64,000 nucleotides of DNA, from contig NZ_CP141285.1 of assembly GCF_035319885.1 (NCBI RefSeq), positions 2,786,001 to 2,850,000 on the forward strand. Direction: 5' to 3'. Below the pieces are notes generated by a model, which saw only the letters and a program-made list of their open reading frames with translations, did not search any database and had not been told where the DNA came from. Origin of the DNA: Altererythrobacter sp. H2. GTDB taxonomy: Bacteria > Pseudomonadota > Alphaproteobacteria > Sphingomonadales > Sphingomonadaceae. Every line of letters begins with the position of its first letter. Positions within the stretch are counted from its first letter, which is position 1. This document shows positions 43,951-53,964 of the stretch, one piece after another. Both the position numbers and the translations under genes were made by a program.

Positions 43951-46875
43951 ATGAAACTCCAGAATCAACTGAAACTTGCCGCCGCACCGGTTGCGCTGAG
44001 CCTTGCGCTTATGGCGCAGCCGGCTTTCGCTCAGGACGCTGCCGCCGAAGAGGCTGCCGAAGAGGCTGCGCCCGCACCGGCCATCGTCGTGACCGGGTCG
44101 CGCATTTCCAACTCCAACCTCGAGCTGTCGAGCCCGGTGAGCGTTGTCAGCAGCGACGACCTTGAGCTTGCACAGACGAACGTCGCGGAAGAATTCCTGC
44201 GCGAACTGCCCTCGGCTGTTCCCAGCATCGGTTCGGCCGTCAACAACGGCAACGGCGGCGCCAGCTTCGTCAACCTTCGCGGCATCGGTTCGAACCGCAA
44301 CCTCGTGCTGCTTGACGGTCGCCGCTTCACCCCGGCCGACACGACCGGCCGCGTCGACCTCAACAACATCCCGCTGGCGATCATCGAGCGCACGGAAATC
44401 CTGACCGGCGGCGCGACCACCACTTACGGTGCGGACGCGATCGGCGGCGTTGTGAACTTCATCACCAAGCGTGACTTCGCCGGTGTCGAAGCAACTGCCT
44501 CGCAGCAGATCACCGAGCAGGGTGACGGCAGCGTCTTCCGCGCCGACGTGACCATCGGTGCCAACTTCGATGACGGCCGCGGTAACGCTGTTCTCAGCGT
44601 CGGTTACCAGGATCAGGACGCCGTATTCCAGGGCGCCCGTGACTTCTCGCTGTTCAATGTCGGTTCCTTCAGCGGCGCAGCCGGCGGCTCGTCCGCAGCT
44701 GTTCCGTCTGTGATTGTCGGCGGCGGCGCCACCGGCCAGATCAATCCGGAAGGCACCGATGTCGTTCCGGACACGATCTACGACTTCTACAACTTCAACC
44801 CCTCGAACATCTTCCAGACCCCGTTCAAGCGGTACAACATCTACAGCGCCGCACACTACGAAGTGACGGACGATGTGGAAGTGTTCACCCAGGCCGTGTT
44901 CTCGAAGCAGACCGTTTCGACGATCATCGCCCCGGGCGGTTCGTTCTTCAACACCTACGCGGTGCCGCTGTCGAACCCGTTCATCCCCAACGCGATCCTC
45001 CAGCGCCTCTGCACCGGCGCAGGGCTTGATGCTGCCGGTTGCGCCGCTGCAGCCTCTGCCGATGGCCCGAACGCTGCCGGCTATCGCGAAGTGAACATCC
45101 AGGTGCGTCGCCGCTCGGTGGAAGCCGGTCCGCGTACGTCTGACTTCACCACCACCCTGTTCAACATCACGGGCGGCCTGCGCGGCAGCCTGACCGACAA
45201 CGTGAACTGGGAAGTCTCGGGCACCTACGGCGAAAGCGAGCAGATGCAGCGCCAGGGCGGTTTCGCCCGCTTCAGCCGCCTGCAGAACTCGCTGCGTTCG
45301 TCCAGCCCCGACGCTTGCGACAGCGGCGCTGAAGGATGCGTTCCGATCAACCTGTTCGGCCCGGCCGGCACCATCACGCAGCCGATGATCGACTACGTGT
45401 TCAGCCAGCAGCAGCTGGTCATCACCGGCGCCAAGCTGCAGCAGGTTCAGGGCATCGTGAACGGTGACCTTGGCTTCGGCATCTCGGACAGCCCGATCGG
45501 CTTCGCTGTCGGCGCGGAGTACCGCAAGTACAGCGCGACCCAGCAGTCGGATGACGCCTCCAAGACCCCCGGCGAAGTTGTCGGCGGCGGCGGTGCGGCC
45601 CCGGACATCAACGGTTCGTATGACGTCAAGGACGCGTTCGGCGAACTCGTGATCCCGATCATCGAAGATTCGATCTTCCGTGAACTCACGCTCGAACTGG
45701 GTGCCCGTTATTCGGACTACTCGACCTCGGGCAGCGAATTCACCTGGAAGGCCGGCGGTACTTTCTCGCCGGTGGATGCGATCTCGATCCGCGGCAACTA
45801 CCAGCGTTCCTCGCGTGCACCGAACATCGGCGAACTGTTCACTCCGGTCACCACCGGTCTGGATAACCTTGCTGTCGATCCGTGCGCCGGGGCTGCTCCG
45901 GTTGGTAACACCGCGCTTCGCTCGGCTTGCGTCGCTCAGATCGTCCGCGGCGGTGCTTCGCAGGCCCAGGCAGAAGCCTTCATCGGCTCGATCCTGCAGC
46001 CGGCAGCTGGCCAGATCAACGTGACCGGGGGCGGCAACCCGAACCTCGGCGTTGAAAAGGCAACCACCTGGACCATCGGTGCGGTCATCGAACCGATGCC
46101 CAACCTGTCGCTCACCGTCGATTACTTCAACATCAAGCTGACCGACGCGATCACCTCGCCGGCAATCAGCGACGTGACTGACGGCTGCTACGACTCGCCG
46201 ACCGCAGACAATCCGTTCTGTGCCCTGATTTCGCGCAACCCGACCACGGGCGGCCTGGACGGTGCACCGAACGAAGTGCTCGGCCTGCTGCTCAACCTGT
46301 CGAACCTTGGCACGATCAAGACCGACGGTATTGACGCAAGCCTGCGGTACCGGACCGGTCTCACCGACACGATCGGCTTCCGCTTCTCGACCGATGCGAC
46401 CTACACGTTCAAGAACGAGTTCGAAGCTACCCCGGGTTCGGGCTTCCGCGATTGCGTTGGCCTCTATTCGGTCAACTGCGCTTCGATCCAGCCGAAGTTC
46501 GTCGCCAACACCCGTGCGACCTTCACGTTCAACGACGTGCTCGATCTCTCGGTGGCATGGCGCTACATGGACGGCGTGAACTACGAGTTCGGCAATGCCT
46601 TCTCGGGCACGCTGCCGGCTTCGGTTGGTCCGATCGCAGGCCAGCAGGTCAACTTCAACGAGATCTCGGCCTACAACTACTTCGATCTGAGCGCCCGCTG
46701 GGCTGCGACGGAGAACTTCGAGTTCCTCCTGACCGTCCAGAACCTGTTCGACAAGGATCCGCCGCTGGTGGGTTCGGACATCGGTTCAACCGCGTTCAAC
46801 TCGGGCAACACCTACCCGTCGTCGTATGACGCACTGGGCCGCCGCTATGCGGCTGCGGTGAAGCTCCGCTTCTAA
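43951..46875 (+). CDS. TonB-dependent receptor 1
   Basis: The 974-residue outer-membrane receptor has a signal peptide (to about residue 27), an acidic/alanine linker, a TonB-box-like IVVTGSRI near 44-51, a plug domain (LRGIGSNRNLVLLDGRR, ATTTYGADAIGGVVNFITK) and a large barrel ending in the phenylalanine of KLRF. It imports a large or scarce substrate with TonB energy; the ligand is unknown. ATG 43951 with AAAGAGGA is chosen over upstream starts. A strong terminator follows. Confidence 0.93.
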   Translation: MKLQNQLKLAAAPVALSLALMAQPAFAQDAAAEEAAEEAAPAPAIVVTGSRISNSNLELSSPVSVVSSDDLELAQTNVAEEFLRELPSAVPSIGSAVNNGNGGASFVNLRGIGSNRNLVLLDGRRFTPADTTGRVDLNNIPLAIIERTEILTGGATTTYGADAIGGVVNFITKRDFAGVEATASQQITEQGDGSVFRADVTIGANFDDGRGNAVLSVGYQDQDAVFQGARDFSLFNVGSFSGAAGGSSAAVPSVIVGGGATGQINPEGTDVVPDTIYDFYNFNPSNIFQTPFKRYNIYSAAHYEVTDDVEVFTQAVFSKQTVSTIIAPGGSFFNTYAVPLSNPFIPNAILQRLCTGAGLDAAGCAAAASADGPNAAGYREVNIQVRRRSVEAGPRTSDFTTTLFNITGGLRGSLTDNVNWEVSGTYGESEQMQRQGGFARFSRLQNSLRSSSPDACDSGAEGCVPINLFGPAGTITQPMIDYVFSQQQLVITGAKLQQVQGIVNGDLGFGISDSPIGFAVGAEYRKYSATQQSDDASKTPGEVVGGGGAAPDINGSYDVKDAFGELVIPIIEDSIFRELTLELGARYSDYSTSGSEFTWKAGGTFSPVDAISIRGNYQRSSRAPNIGELFTPVTTGLDNLAVDPCAGAAPVGNTALRSACVAQIVRGGASQAQAEAFIGSILQPAAGQINVTGGGNPNLGVEKATTWTIGAVIEPMPNLSLTVDYFNIKLTDAITSPAISDVTDGCYDSPTADNPFCALISRNPTTGGLDGAPNEVLGLLLNLSNLGTIKTDGIDASLRYRTGLTDTIGFRFSTDATYTFKNEFEATPGSGFRDCVGLYSVNCASIQPKFVANTRATFTFNDVLDLSVAWRYMDGVNYEFGNAFSGTLPASVGPIAGQQVNFNEISAYNYFDLSARWAATENFEFLLTVQNLFDKDPPLVGSDIGSTAFNSGNTYPSSYDALGRRYAAAVKLRF

Positions 46876-46895
46876 AGCGGGCTTCGGCCAATAAA

Positions 46896-46927
46896 GAGGG
46901 GGCGGTGCGAAAGCATCGCCCCTTTTT
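46896..46927 (+). terminator. Intrinsic terminator after receptor 1
   Basis: GGGGCGGTGC (46899-46908) pairs with GCATCGCCCC (46913-46922), with one G-T wobble, around a GAAA tetraloop, and T5 follows. Confidence 0.92.
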
Positions 46928-46969
46928 ATTTGCCCCCTCCCCGGCTATGCTGCCCCAAAGGAGGAATGG

Positions 46970-47266
46970 ATGATGAAACGAACGATCGGCACCGGCACAC
47001 TTGCCCTGGCTCTCATGCTTTCGGCGCAGGCCGGGTTCGCGCAAGACCAGCAACCCCGCGCCGCCGAACCTCCCAAGACGGCAAAAATCGAGGACAAGAA
47101 GCATCCCGATTACATGCGCTGCAAGACGGAATCGGTGATCGGATCGCGGGCCAAAACTCGCAAGGTCTGCCTGACCAACCGCCAGTGGGCCGAAGTTGAA
47201 CGCGATAGCAGTTCGCTCGCCAACCGGATGGTCGAGGACAATCGCAGCCGTCCGGGCGGAAATTAG
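46970..47266 (+). CDS. 98-aa exported small protein
   Basis: The protein has a signal peptide (TLALALMLSAQAGFAQ) and a mature part with two cysteines in RCKTESVIGSRAKTRKVC and then LTNRQWAEVERDSS. This small motif (a cysteine pair around a GSR-TRK loop) occurs in several short periplasmic sphingomonad proteins of unknown function. An ATG one codon later is possible. It lies between two TonB receptors but behind a terminator, so it has its own promoter. Confidence 0.72.
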   Translation: MMKRTIGTGTLALALMLSAQAGFAQDQQPRAAEPPKTAKIEDKKHPDYMRCKTESVIGSRAKTRKVCLTNRQWAEVERDSSSLANRMVEDNRSRPGGN

Positions 47267-47367
47267 GCCTCACGCGATGTCGATGTGCCATCTCTTGCTG
47301 CGCACACTGGCTCCTCACGACGCCCGCAGCGCCTCGTGAACACCACACCCCCACCAGGAGCGGCGCA

Positions 47368-47919
47368 ATGATGGACAGCGGAACCTTTCGGATCGCAGCA
47401 GCTCTCGCGGGGCTCACCCTGCTGCCAGTCGCAGCACCAGCCATTGCTCAGGATGCTCCGCAAACCTCGGATTACCTGGAACGTCTGAAGGGCTGCCAGG
47501 CCACCGCTGACCCCGCTGCCCGGCTGGAATGCTATGACAGCACCGTCAGCAACCTGGTGGCGGCAACCGAAGCGGGTGATGTCAGGCTGCTGGATCAGGA
47601 AGACATCCAGCAGACGCGGCGGCGGTTGTTCGGGTTCTCGCTGCCCCGCATCCGCCTGTTCGGCGGCAATGACGACGAACCTGACATGGCCGAAATCGAG
47701 ATCCTCGAGTCCACCATAACCCGGGTCAATTACCTCAGTTCAAACGCTTTCACCTTCGCAATTGCCGACGGTGGCGCCGTTTGGCAGGTCAGCGGGGCCC
47801 CCGCCCGGCTTCGCCCGCCAAATGTCGGGGACGCGGTCACATTCAGGAAAGCCTCCCTGGGAAGCTACTTTATCCGCATTGACGGGCAGCTGGGCGTGAA
47901 AGGTCGCCGAATTCAGTGA
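47368..47919 (+). CDS. 183-aa exported protein of unknown function
   Basis: The signal peptide ends near APAIAQ. The mature protein has YLERLKGCQATADPAARLECYDSTV, a cysteine-bearing helix often found at the start of small periplasmic proteins. A beta-strand-rich second half follows (ITRVNYLSSNAFTFAIADG, VWQVSG, GSYFIRIDGQLGVKGRR) that resembles an OB-like fold. I cannot name the function. GGAG lies upstream of the paired ATG codons at 47368 and 47371. Confidence 0.78.
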   Translation: MMDSGTFRIAAALAGLTLLPVAAPAIAQDAPQTSDYLERLKGCQATADPAARLECYDSTVSNLVAATEAGDVRLLDQEDIQQTRRRLFGFSLPRIRLFGGNDDEPDMAEIEILESTITRVNYLSSNAFTFAIADGGAVWQVSGAPARLRPPNVGDAVTFRKASLGSYFIRIDGQLGVKGRRIQ

Positions 47920-48097
47920 GTTGAACGCGGGGGCTGCCAATACCGATATTGCCTGGCCTGTTGCACATTGGCCACCCTCCCCAGCTTAGGGCGCTCAGGC
48001 CGGAAAAATTCGCCCCCTGCGGTTGCGCCCATCACCAGCATTTGCTTGATTGGTGCATCGTCCGGCGAAATCCCGGACCAGCAAGGGGAAGCTACCA

Positions 48098-51000
48098 ATG
48101 AAGATTTCACAAGCCGGCGTGGGCGGCCGCGTCGCTCTTATGGCAAGTGTTGCGATGGGCGCCGTCGCGCTGTCGCAGCCGGTCTATGCCCAGGACGCCG
48201 CTGAAGAAGAACAGCCTGCCGCCGAAGCACCTGCCTCGGATGACGCCATCGTCGTCACCGGTTCGCGCATCCGCTCGGTTACCCCGTTCAACAGCCCCGA
48301 TCCGATTTCGGTGCTCGATCCGGAAGTCGCCAAGAAGGAAGGCCGCTTCGACCTCGCCAGCACGCTCCAGACCTCGCCGATCGCGGCAGGTTCCACCCAG
48401 ATCACTTCGGCCATTTCGTCGAACTTCGTCACCAACGGCGGCCCCGGCGCGCAGACGGTCGACCTTCGCGGCCTTGGCGCCAACCGCACCCTGGTCCTGC
48501 TTAACGGCCGCCGTGCCGGCCCGGCCGGTACCCGCGGCGGGGTGTCTTCGTTCGACCTCAACGTGCTGCCGCTGTCGATCATCAACGACATCCAGATCCT
48601 CAAGACCGGTGCATCGTCGGTCTACGGTTCGGACGCAGTTGCCGGCGTGGTCAACATCTTCACCAAGAACAAGCTTGACGGGCTGACGCTGGACCTCAAC
48701 ACCTCCGTGCCGTTTGACAGCGGTGGCGAGCAGTACCGGATCAGCGGCGCCTGGGGCAAGACCTTCGACCGCGGCCACTTCATGATCGCGGGCGACTATT
48801 CCAAGACGCAGGAGCTTTCGCGCGGTGACCGTGGCTACCTGGCCTGCCCGGAAGCGAACATCTTCGACGAGAGCGGCAACCGTGCCGACCTGATCGATCC
48901 GCGCACCGGCCAGCCGCACTGCGAAGACCTGCGCTGGGGCCATATCTGGACCTACAACCTGATCGACAACCTGCGGCTTGATGGCCCCGGCGGCCCCGAC
49001 ACAGGCATCCAGACTTCGCCGGGTGGCCGTACAGTTCTGCTGCAGTACCAGTACCCCAGCGGTGCAGGCGGCGGCACGCTTGGCATTCCCGCCTATGGCG
49101 CACCCGCCTACGTTGGCGATTTCTACGCCCCGCAGGGATGGTTCCCGACCGGCTACGATTCCGCTTCGATGGCCGTGCAGAACGCCTATCACCCGTTCGT
49201 CGACGAACAGACGATCATCCCCGAAACCGATCTCTACACGATCTACGCCGAAGGCGCGTTCGAGATCGCCGATTCGGTCGAGCTGTTCGGCGAATTCCTG
49301 TTCAACCGCCGCGAAACCTACCAGAACGGCTGGCGCCAGTTCTGGAACTTCGGCTACACCGGCGACCTCTACAGCACCGGTGCGGGCAATGCCTACAACC
49401 TGTGGGGTGACGGTTTCGGCGGGATCAACTTCATCAGTCCGACCGGCATCACCAACCTTTCCGACAACAGCCAGAAGGTGGATTACTACCGCGGCGTCGG
49501 CGGCGTCCGGGGCGATTTCGGCGCCAACAACAACTGGCGCTATGAAGTCCACGGTCAGTACAGCCGCAGCATCGGCCGCTATCGCAGCCAGCAGATCCTG
49601 CAGGATGCCTATGACTCGGGCTACTTCCAGACCGCTTCGTGCGTCGGCACCACCCTGCCCGTATCCGGCAAGCAGTGCATCGACATTCCCTGGACCGATC
49701 CGTTCTTCCTGCGCGGCGAACTGACGCCTGAACAGGCCGCCTTCCTGACCGACTGGGAAGAGGGCAAGACCGTCTACACCCAGTTGAGCGGTGAAGCGAC
49801 AGTGTCAGGCGAGCTGTTCCAGCTCCCGGCTGGCCCGATGGCTATCGCCCTTGGTGCCTCGATCCGTGAAGACAAGATCAACGACCGTCCGGGTGAGATC
49901 ACCCTGGCCGCCAACGCCTGGGGTGCTTCGGCCAGCGGCGTGACCGCGGGCAAGAGCCTGACCACGGAAGCCTTCGCGGAAATCAACGTTCCCCTGCTGT
50001 CGGACAAGCCGTTCTTCGAAGAACTCAACTTCTCCGCCGCAGGCCGTGTGACCAACGTGAAGGCTACCCGCGAGCGGGACGGCGTGAGCGACGAGGACAA
50101 TGGCAACTGGACCTACAAGCTGGGCCTGAACTGGAGCGTGACCGACTGGCTGCGCTTCCGGGGCAGCTTCGGAACCTCGTATCGCGCCCCGGCGCTGTTC
50201 GAGCAGTTCCTGGCTGACGAGACCAGCTTCACCCCGCAGAACCGCATTGATCCCTGCGTAAACTGGGGCGGAAACCTGGCGGCGGGCACTATCTCGCAGC
50301 GCCTGGCAGACAACTGTGCGGCCGACGGCATTCCGAACAACTACGGTGGTGGCGGCATCAGCGCGACGACCATCTCGTCGGGCGGTCTCGGAATTCTCGA
50401 GGCCGAAACGTCGGAGGCGCTCGTTATCGGGACCATCCTTACGCCGCGTTTCGCCTTCCTGCCCGATACCAATCTCAGCCTCGCGGTCGATTTCTTCGAC
50501 ATCAAGGTTGAGGGTGAAATCTCCCAGCTCGGGGCGGGGACCATCCTGTTTGGTTGCTACGACTCGGAGAACTTCGCCAACGAACCGCTGTGCGATCTGT
50601 TCAACCGCGGCCAGAACGCCACGGCCGTCTTCCAGATCGATACGGTGCGCGACTCGTTCATCAACGTGTCGAGTCAGCGGAACCAGGGTATCGACGTGGC
50701 ATTCCGCGCCGAGCATGATTTCGGCTCGATCGGAAGGCTCTCGCTCACGGCGGACATGACCTGGCAGCTGAAGGACGATTCCCGCCTGCTGCCGACGTCG
50801 CCGCTGACTTCGGACAATGGCGAAGCCGGATCGCCTGAGTGGGTGGGCGATTTCCGCGCCACCTGGGCACATCCGTCGGGCTTCAGCCTGTTCTACGGTC
50901 TGAACGTGATTGGCGCCACGTCCGACCAGCAGGATTTCGAGGATCGCATCGGTGGCCCTTGCCTGCGTTCGTTCAACAACCAGGGCACTGCCAGCACGGC

Positions 51001-51262
51001 TGACGATCTGCCGATCTATGGCGTGTACTGCCCCGACCTGACCACACCGGCGACCTTCTACCACAACATCTCGATGACTCAGGACATCGCGGATGGTCGC
51101 TTCACGATCACGGCCGGGATCAACAACCTGTTCGACACCCGTCCGCCGCGGGTCTCGGTGCTGAACGGCAACCAGATCGGCATGCTCGGGCCGGTCGTGG
51201 CCGCCTCGCAGTACGGCTTTGTCGGACGGCGCGCCTTCATCAACGTGGGTGCGAAGTTCTGA
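48098..51262 (+). CDS. TonB-dependent receptor 2
   Basis: The 1054-residue receptor has a signal peptide to about residue 32, an acidic linker (EEEQPAAEAPASDD), IVVTGSRIRS, a plug with LRGLGANRTLVLLNGRRAGP and GASSVYGSDAVAGVVNIFTK, and a barrel ending GAKF. ATG 48098 follows CAAGGGGA. It shows the same layout as receptors 1 and 3 but clearly different loops. A terminator follows, then two sulfotransferase genes on the same strand. Confidence 0.93.
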   Translation: MKISQAGVGGRVALMASVAMGAVALSQPVYAQDAAEEEQPAAEAPASDDAIVVTGSRIRSVTPFNSPDPISVLDPEVAKKEGRFDLASTLQTSPIAAGSTQITSAISSNFVTNGGPGAQTVDLRGLGANRTLVLLNGRRAGPAGTRGGVSSFDLNVLPLSIINDIQILKTGASSVYGSDAVAGVVNIFTKNKLDGLTLDLNTSVPFDSGGEQYRISGAWGKTFDRGHFMIAGDYSKTQELSRGDRGYLACPEANIFDESGNRADLIDPRTGQPHCEDLRWGHIWTYNLIDNLRLDGPGGPDTGIQTSPGGRTVLLQYQYPSGAGGGTLGIPAYGAPAYVGDFYAPQGWFPTGYDSASMAVQNAYHPFVDEQTIIPETDLYTIYAEGAFEIADSVELFGEFLFNRRETYQNGWRQFWNFGYTGDLYSTGAGNAYNLWGDGFGGINFISPTGITNLSDNSQKVDYYRGVGGVRGDFGANNNWRYEVHGQYSRSIGRYRSQQILQDAYDSGYFQTASCVGTTLPVSGKQCIDIPWTDPFFLRGELTPEQAAFLTDWEEGKTVYTQLSGEATVSGELFQLPAGPMAIALGASIREDKINDRPGEITLAANAWGASASGVTAGKSLTTEAFAEINVPLLSDKPFFEELNFSAAGRVTNVKATRERDGVSDEDNGNWTYKLGLNWSVTDWLRFRGSFGTSYRAPALFEQFLADETSFTPQNRIDPCVNWGGNLAAGTISQRLADNCAADGIPNNYGGGGISATTISSGGLGILEAETSEALVIGTILTPRFAFLPDTNLSLAVDFFDIKVEGEISQLGAGTILFGCYDSENFANEPLCDLFNRGQNATAVFQIDTVRDSFINVSSQRNQGIDVAFRAEHDFGSIGRLSLTADMTWQLKDDSRLLPTSPLTSDNGEAGSPEWVGDFRATWAHPSGFSLFYGLNVIGATSDQQDFEDRIGGPCLRSFNNQGTASTADDLPIYGVYCPDLTTPATFYHNISMTQDIADGRFTITAGINNLFDTRPPRVSVLNGNQIGMLGPVVAASQYGFVGRRAFINVGAKF

Positions 51263-51291
51263 TCGAACCGACTGCCTGATCAGGTACAAGG

Positions 51292-51324
51292 GGGGCGGCA
51301 TGGCAACATGCCGCCCCTTCTGTT
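51292..51324 (+). terminator. Intrinsic terminator after receptor 2
   Basis: GGGGCGGCATG (51292-51302) pairs perfectly with CATGCCGCCCC (51307-51317) around GCAA; a short T-rich tract (TTCTGTT) follows. The weak T-run may let some transcripts continue into the sulfotransferase genes. Confidence 0.8.
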
Positions 51325-51369
51325 AGCAGCAGTGGCCGAGACCAAGGTCGCCCGGAGACCCCGTTTTCA

Positions 51370-52161
51370 ATGCCAGAGATTTTCGTCCGACCCGACACGC
51401 TTGACGAGCAGAATGCCCACTTCGCCCAGGCAGAGCTGCGCCAGCCGGTGTTCCTCAATTCCGTGCCCAAGAGCGGCAGCCACCTGCTGCGCAACATCCT
51501 GCGGATGTTCGTGCCGGTCAGCCAGCACTACGCGGCCGATTTCATCCAGTGGGGCAACCTCCAGCAGCACCGGCAGGCGTTCGACCCCGCCACTCCGCGC
51601 CTGAGTTGGGGCCACCTGTTCTTTGCTGACGCATCCGTGGTCGAAACCGCGCGGGCGCGGCGGATCGTGCTCTACCGCGATCCCTATGACTGGGTCCTGG
51701 CGCGGGCGCGGTTCCTGTTGTCGGAGCAGTTCTTCGGCAATGTCGACCACCTGCGCAGCGGCGATATCGACATCGACGAACTCCTCACCATGATGATCTT
51801 CGGCCTGCCGGCGAAACTGCCCTCCCTCAACGCGATCTATGAACTCAATGCCGCTGCCTGGCTCGGCGCGCGCTGCCACACCGTCCGGTTCGAGGACCTG
51901 ATCGCAGCCGTGAAGGCGCTTGATACGCCCGCAGCGGAAGCGTTCTTCAGCGGCCTGCTCGATGCCTGCGGGATCGACGTGCCAGGCGATTGGCAGGAGC
52001 GGGTCAGGGTGGGTTCGGACCGCGCGCAGAGCGCCACCGCGCGCGAGAACCTGACCGGGATCGCGGTCGACCTGCCGGCAGAACTCGGCCCACGCCACCG
52101 GGCGCTGGTCGATTACCAGGCCCCCGGCCTGCGCGCCGTTCTCGGTTACAGCCAGGCCTGA
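51370..52161 (+). CDS. Sulfotransferase-family protein
   Basis: The 263-residue protein has the 5'-phosphosulfate loop VPKSGSHLLRNIL (residues 32-44) and the 3'-phosphate-binding segment RIVLYRDPYDWVL (98-110), the two hallmarks of PAPS-dependent sulfotransferases. A late VRFEDLI segment also fits. No signal peptide is present, so it acts in the cytoplasm. The acceptor is unknown. It is followed eight bases later by the TPR-sulfotransferase, suggesting one unit. Confidence 0.82.
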   Translation: MPEIFVRPDTLDEQNAHFAQAELRQPVFLNSVPKSGSHLLRNILRMFVPVSQHYAADFIQWGNLQQHRQAFDPATPRLSWGHLFFADASVVETARARRIVLYRDPYDWVLARARFLLSEQFFGNVDHLRSGDIDIDELLTMMIFGLPAKLPSLNAIYELNAAAWLGARCHTVRFEDLIAAVKALDTPAAEAFFSGLLDACGIDVPGDWQERVRVGSDRAQSATARENLTGIAVDLPAELGPRHRALVDYQAPGLRAVLGYSQA

Positions 52162-52169
52162 TCCGACCC

Positions 52170-53756
52170 ATGACAAACACCGTCTCGACCACGATCTTCC
52201 CCCGCCTCTCCGAAGCCATCCGGCTGCGCGAAAAGGGCGACAACCAGCGGGCCACGCAGCTGCTGCTGGCCCACCTGCGCGAACGACCGGACGAGCCGCG
52301 CGGGCTGGCCCAGCTCGGTTTCATTGCCGTGCAATCGGGCGCACTGGGGCAGGCGGAGCATTTCCTTCGCCGGGCGCTGGCGCGGGGCGAGAACAGCCTG
52401 GAACTGCGCCGCACCCTCGCCTCGGTCTACAGCCAGCAGGAGCGGCTCCATGTCGCCGAGGCGTTCACCTCGCGCCTGATCAGTGACGAGGGCGACCGGC
52501 AGCTGCGCGGGCTGCGGGCCAACCTGCTGGACCGGATGGGCCGGCACGAAGAGGCCCTCGCGATCCAGCACGACCTGGTCGGGGAAAACCCGCAGTCGAT
52601 CGGCGCGTGGATTGCCTATGGCCACAGCCTGCGCGCGGCGGGCAGGGTCGAGGATGCCATGGCCGCCTACCGCACGGCCATCGCGATCGACGACGGGTTC
52701 GGCGAAGCCTGGTGGGGCCTGGCCAGCATCAAGCGCAAGGTCCTGACCGATGGCGATATCGCCGCCATGGAGCAGGCACTGGCGATTGCGGTGGACGAAC
52801 GGAACATCGCCCCGCTCCATTTCGCGCTTGGCCGGGCCTTTCATGACCGGGGCCAGTTCGACAAGGCGTTTCACCACTACGAGGCGGGCAACCGCATCCG
52901 CGCCGAAAGCATCGGCTACGATGCGACCGAGCTTACCGGCGAGGTGGCGGAGATCGAACAGCTGGCTGACCGCGCCTTCATGGAGCGGATGAGCCCTGTA
53001 CCGAACGGAACTGACCAGCCGGTGTTCATCATCTGCCTGCCGCGCTCCGGATCCACCCTGCTTGAGCAGATGCTGGGCAGCCACCCTGCCATTGAGCCGG
53101 TGGGCGAACTGCCCTACATCCCGGCCATCCTGCGCTCGTTCATGGAAATCTCGACCCGGCGCGGGCCGGTGTCGGTGCCGCAGGCCATCGCCTCGCTGTC
53201 CGACGAGCAGGCCGCCATGCTGGGGCAGGATTACCTCGCCCGGGCCAGGCTCCACCGCAAGACCGACCGGCCCTTCTTCATCGACAAGCTGCCCCAGAAC
53301 TGGAGCAACGTGCTGTTCATCCGGCGGATCCTGCCGCAGGCGCGCTTCATCGATATCCGCCGCCCGGCAATGGACTGCTGCTTCTCCAACTTCTCCCTCT
53401 CGTTCACCACCGCCCACGCCGCCTCCTTCGCGCTGCGGGACGTGGGGCAGACCTATGTCGACTACGTCCGCCTGATGGCGCACTTCGACCAGGTCGCTCC
53501 GGGAATGATCCACCACGTCAGCTACCGCGCGCTGGTGGACGATCAGGAGGCGACTCTGCGCCCCGCGCTCGAATATCTCGGCCTCGAATGGGACGAGGCA
53601 ATCCGCGACTTCCACACACTGGACCGGGTGGTCCGCACGCCCAGCAGCGAGCAGGTCCGCCGCCCGATCAACCGCGACGGGATGGAAATCTGGCGCCCCT
53701 ATGCCCAGTGGCTTGATCCGCTGAGGGAAGTTCTCGGCGAGCTGGCAGACAGCTGA
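52170..53756 (+). CDS. TPR-repeat sulfotransferase
   Basis: The 528-residue protein joins about six tetratricopeptide repeats (residues 10-270, for example GLAQLGFIAVQSGALGQAEH, AWIAYGHSLRAAGRVEDAM) to a C-terminal sulfotransferase domain with CLPRSGSTLLEQML (PAPS loop near 291-296) and FIDIRRPAMDCCFSNF. In related bacteria such proteins often sit beside TonB-dependent receptors. TPRs may bind the protein acceptor. ATG 52170 begins the homologous part; the longer frame from 51990 overlaps the previous gene. Confidence 0.9.
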   Translation: MTNTVSTTIFPRLSEAIRLREKGDNQRATQLLLAHLRERPDEPRGLAQLGFIAVQSGALGQAEHFLRRALARGENSLELRRTLASVYSQQERLHVAEAFTSRLISDEGDRQLRGLRANLLDRMGRHEEALAIQHDLVGENPQSIGAWIAYGHSLRAAGRVEDAMAAYRTAIAIDDGFGEAWWGLASIKRKVLTDGDIAAMEQALAIAVDERNIAPLHFALGRAFHDRGQFDKAFHHYEAGNRIRAESIGYDATELTGEVAEIEQLADRAFMERMSPVPNGTDQPVFIICLPRSGSTLLEQMLGSHPAIEPVGELPYIPAILRSFMEISTRRGPVSVPQAIASLSDEQAAMLGQDYLARARLHRKTDRPFFIDKLPQNWSNVLFIRRILPQARFIDIRRPAMDCCFSNFSLSFTTAHAASFALRDVGQTYVDYVRLMAHFDQVAPGMIHHVSYRALVDDQEATLRPALEYLGLEWDEAIRDFHTLDRVVRTPSSEQVRRPINRDGMEIWRPYAQWLDPLREVLGELADS

Positions 53757-53787
53757 CCGGCGTTGCGCCGACGAACTGCTGCAAAAT

Positions 53788-53805
53788 TGTTGCGGGCTTG
53801 CAACA
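53788..53805. promoter_or_regulatory. TGTTGC-N6-GCAACA palindrome before receptor 3
   Basis: A perfect 6-bp dyad with a 6-base spacer lies 160 bp before the receptor 3 start. The same arms and spacing recur in the clpB promoter at 59875-59892. It could be an operator, or, as RNA, a hairpin. Confidence 0.4.
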
Positions 53806-53964
53806 GGTCTGCTGCAGCATCCTCACAAACATCATATTCGTTTGCAGCCCCGGGTTAGCTGTCGCATCCCTGCCCCAGCTTTGGCGGGCCTGATGCCCGT
53901 CTGTGCTCATTTCGAATCGAACGGCCGGCTCCAGCCGGCTGATCCGTAAGGGGACTGGACTCAG

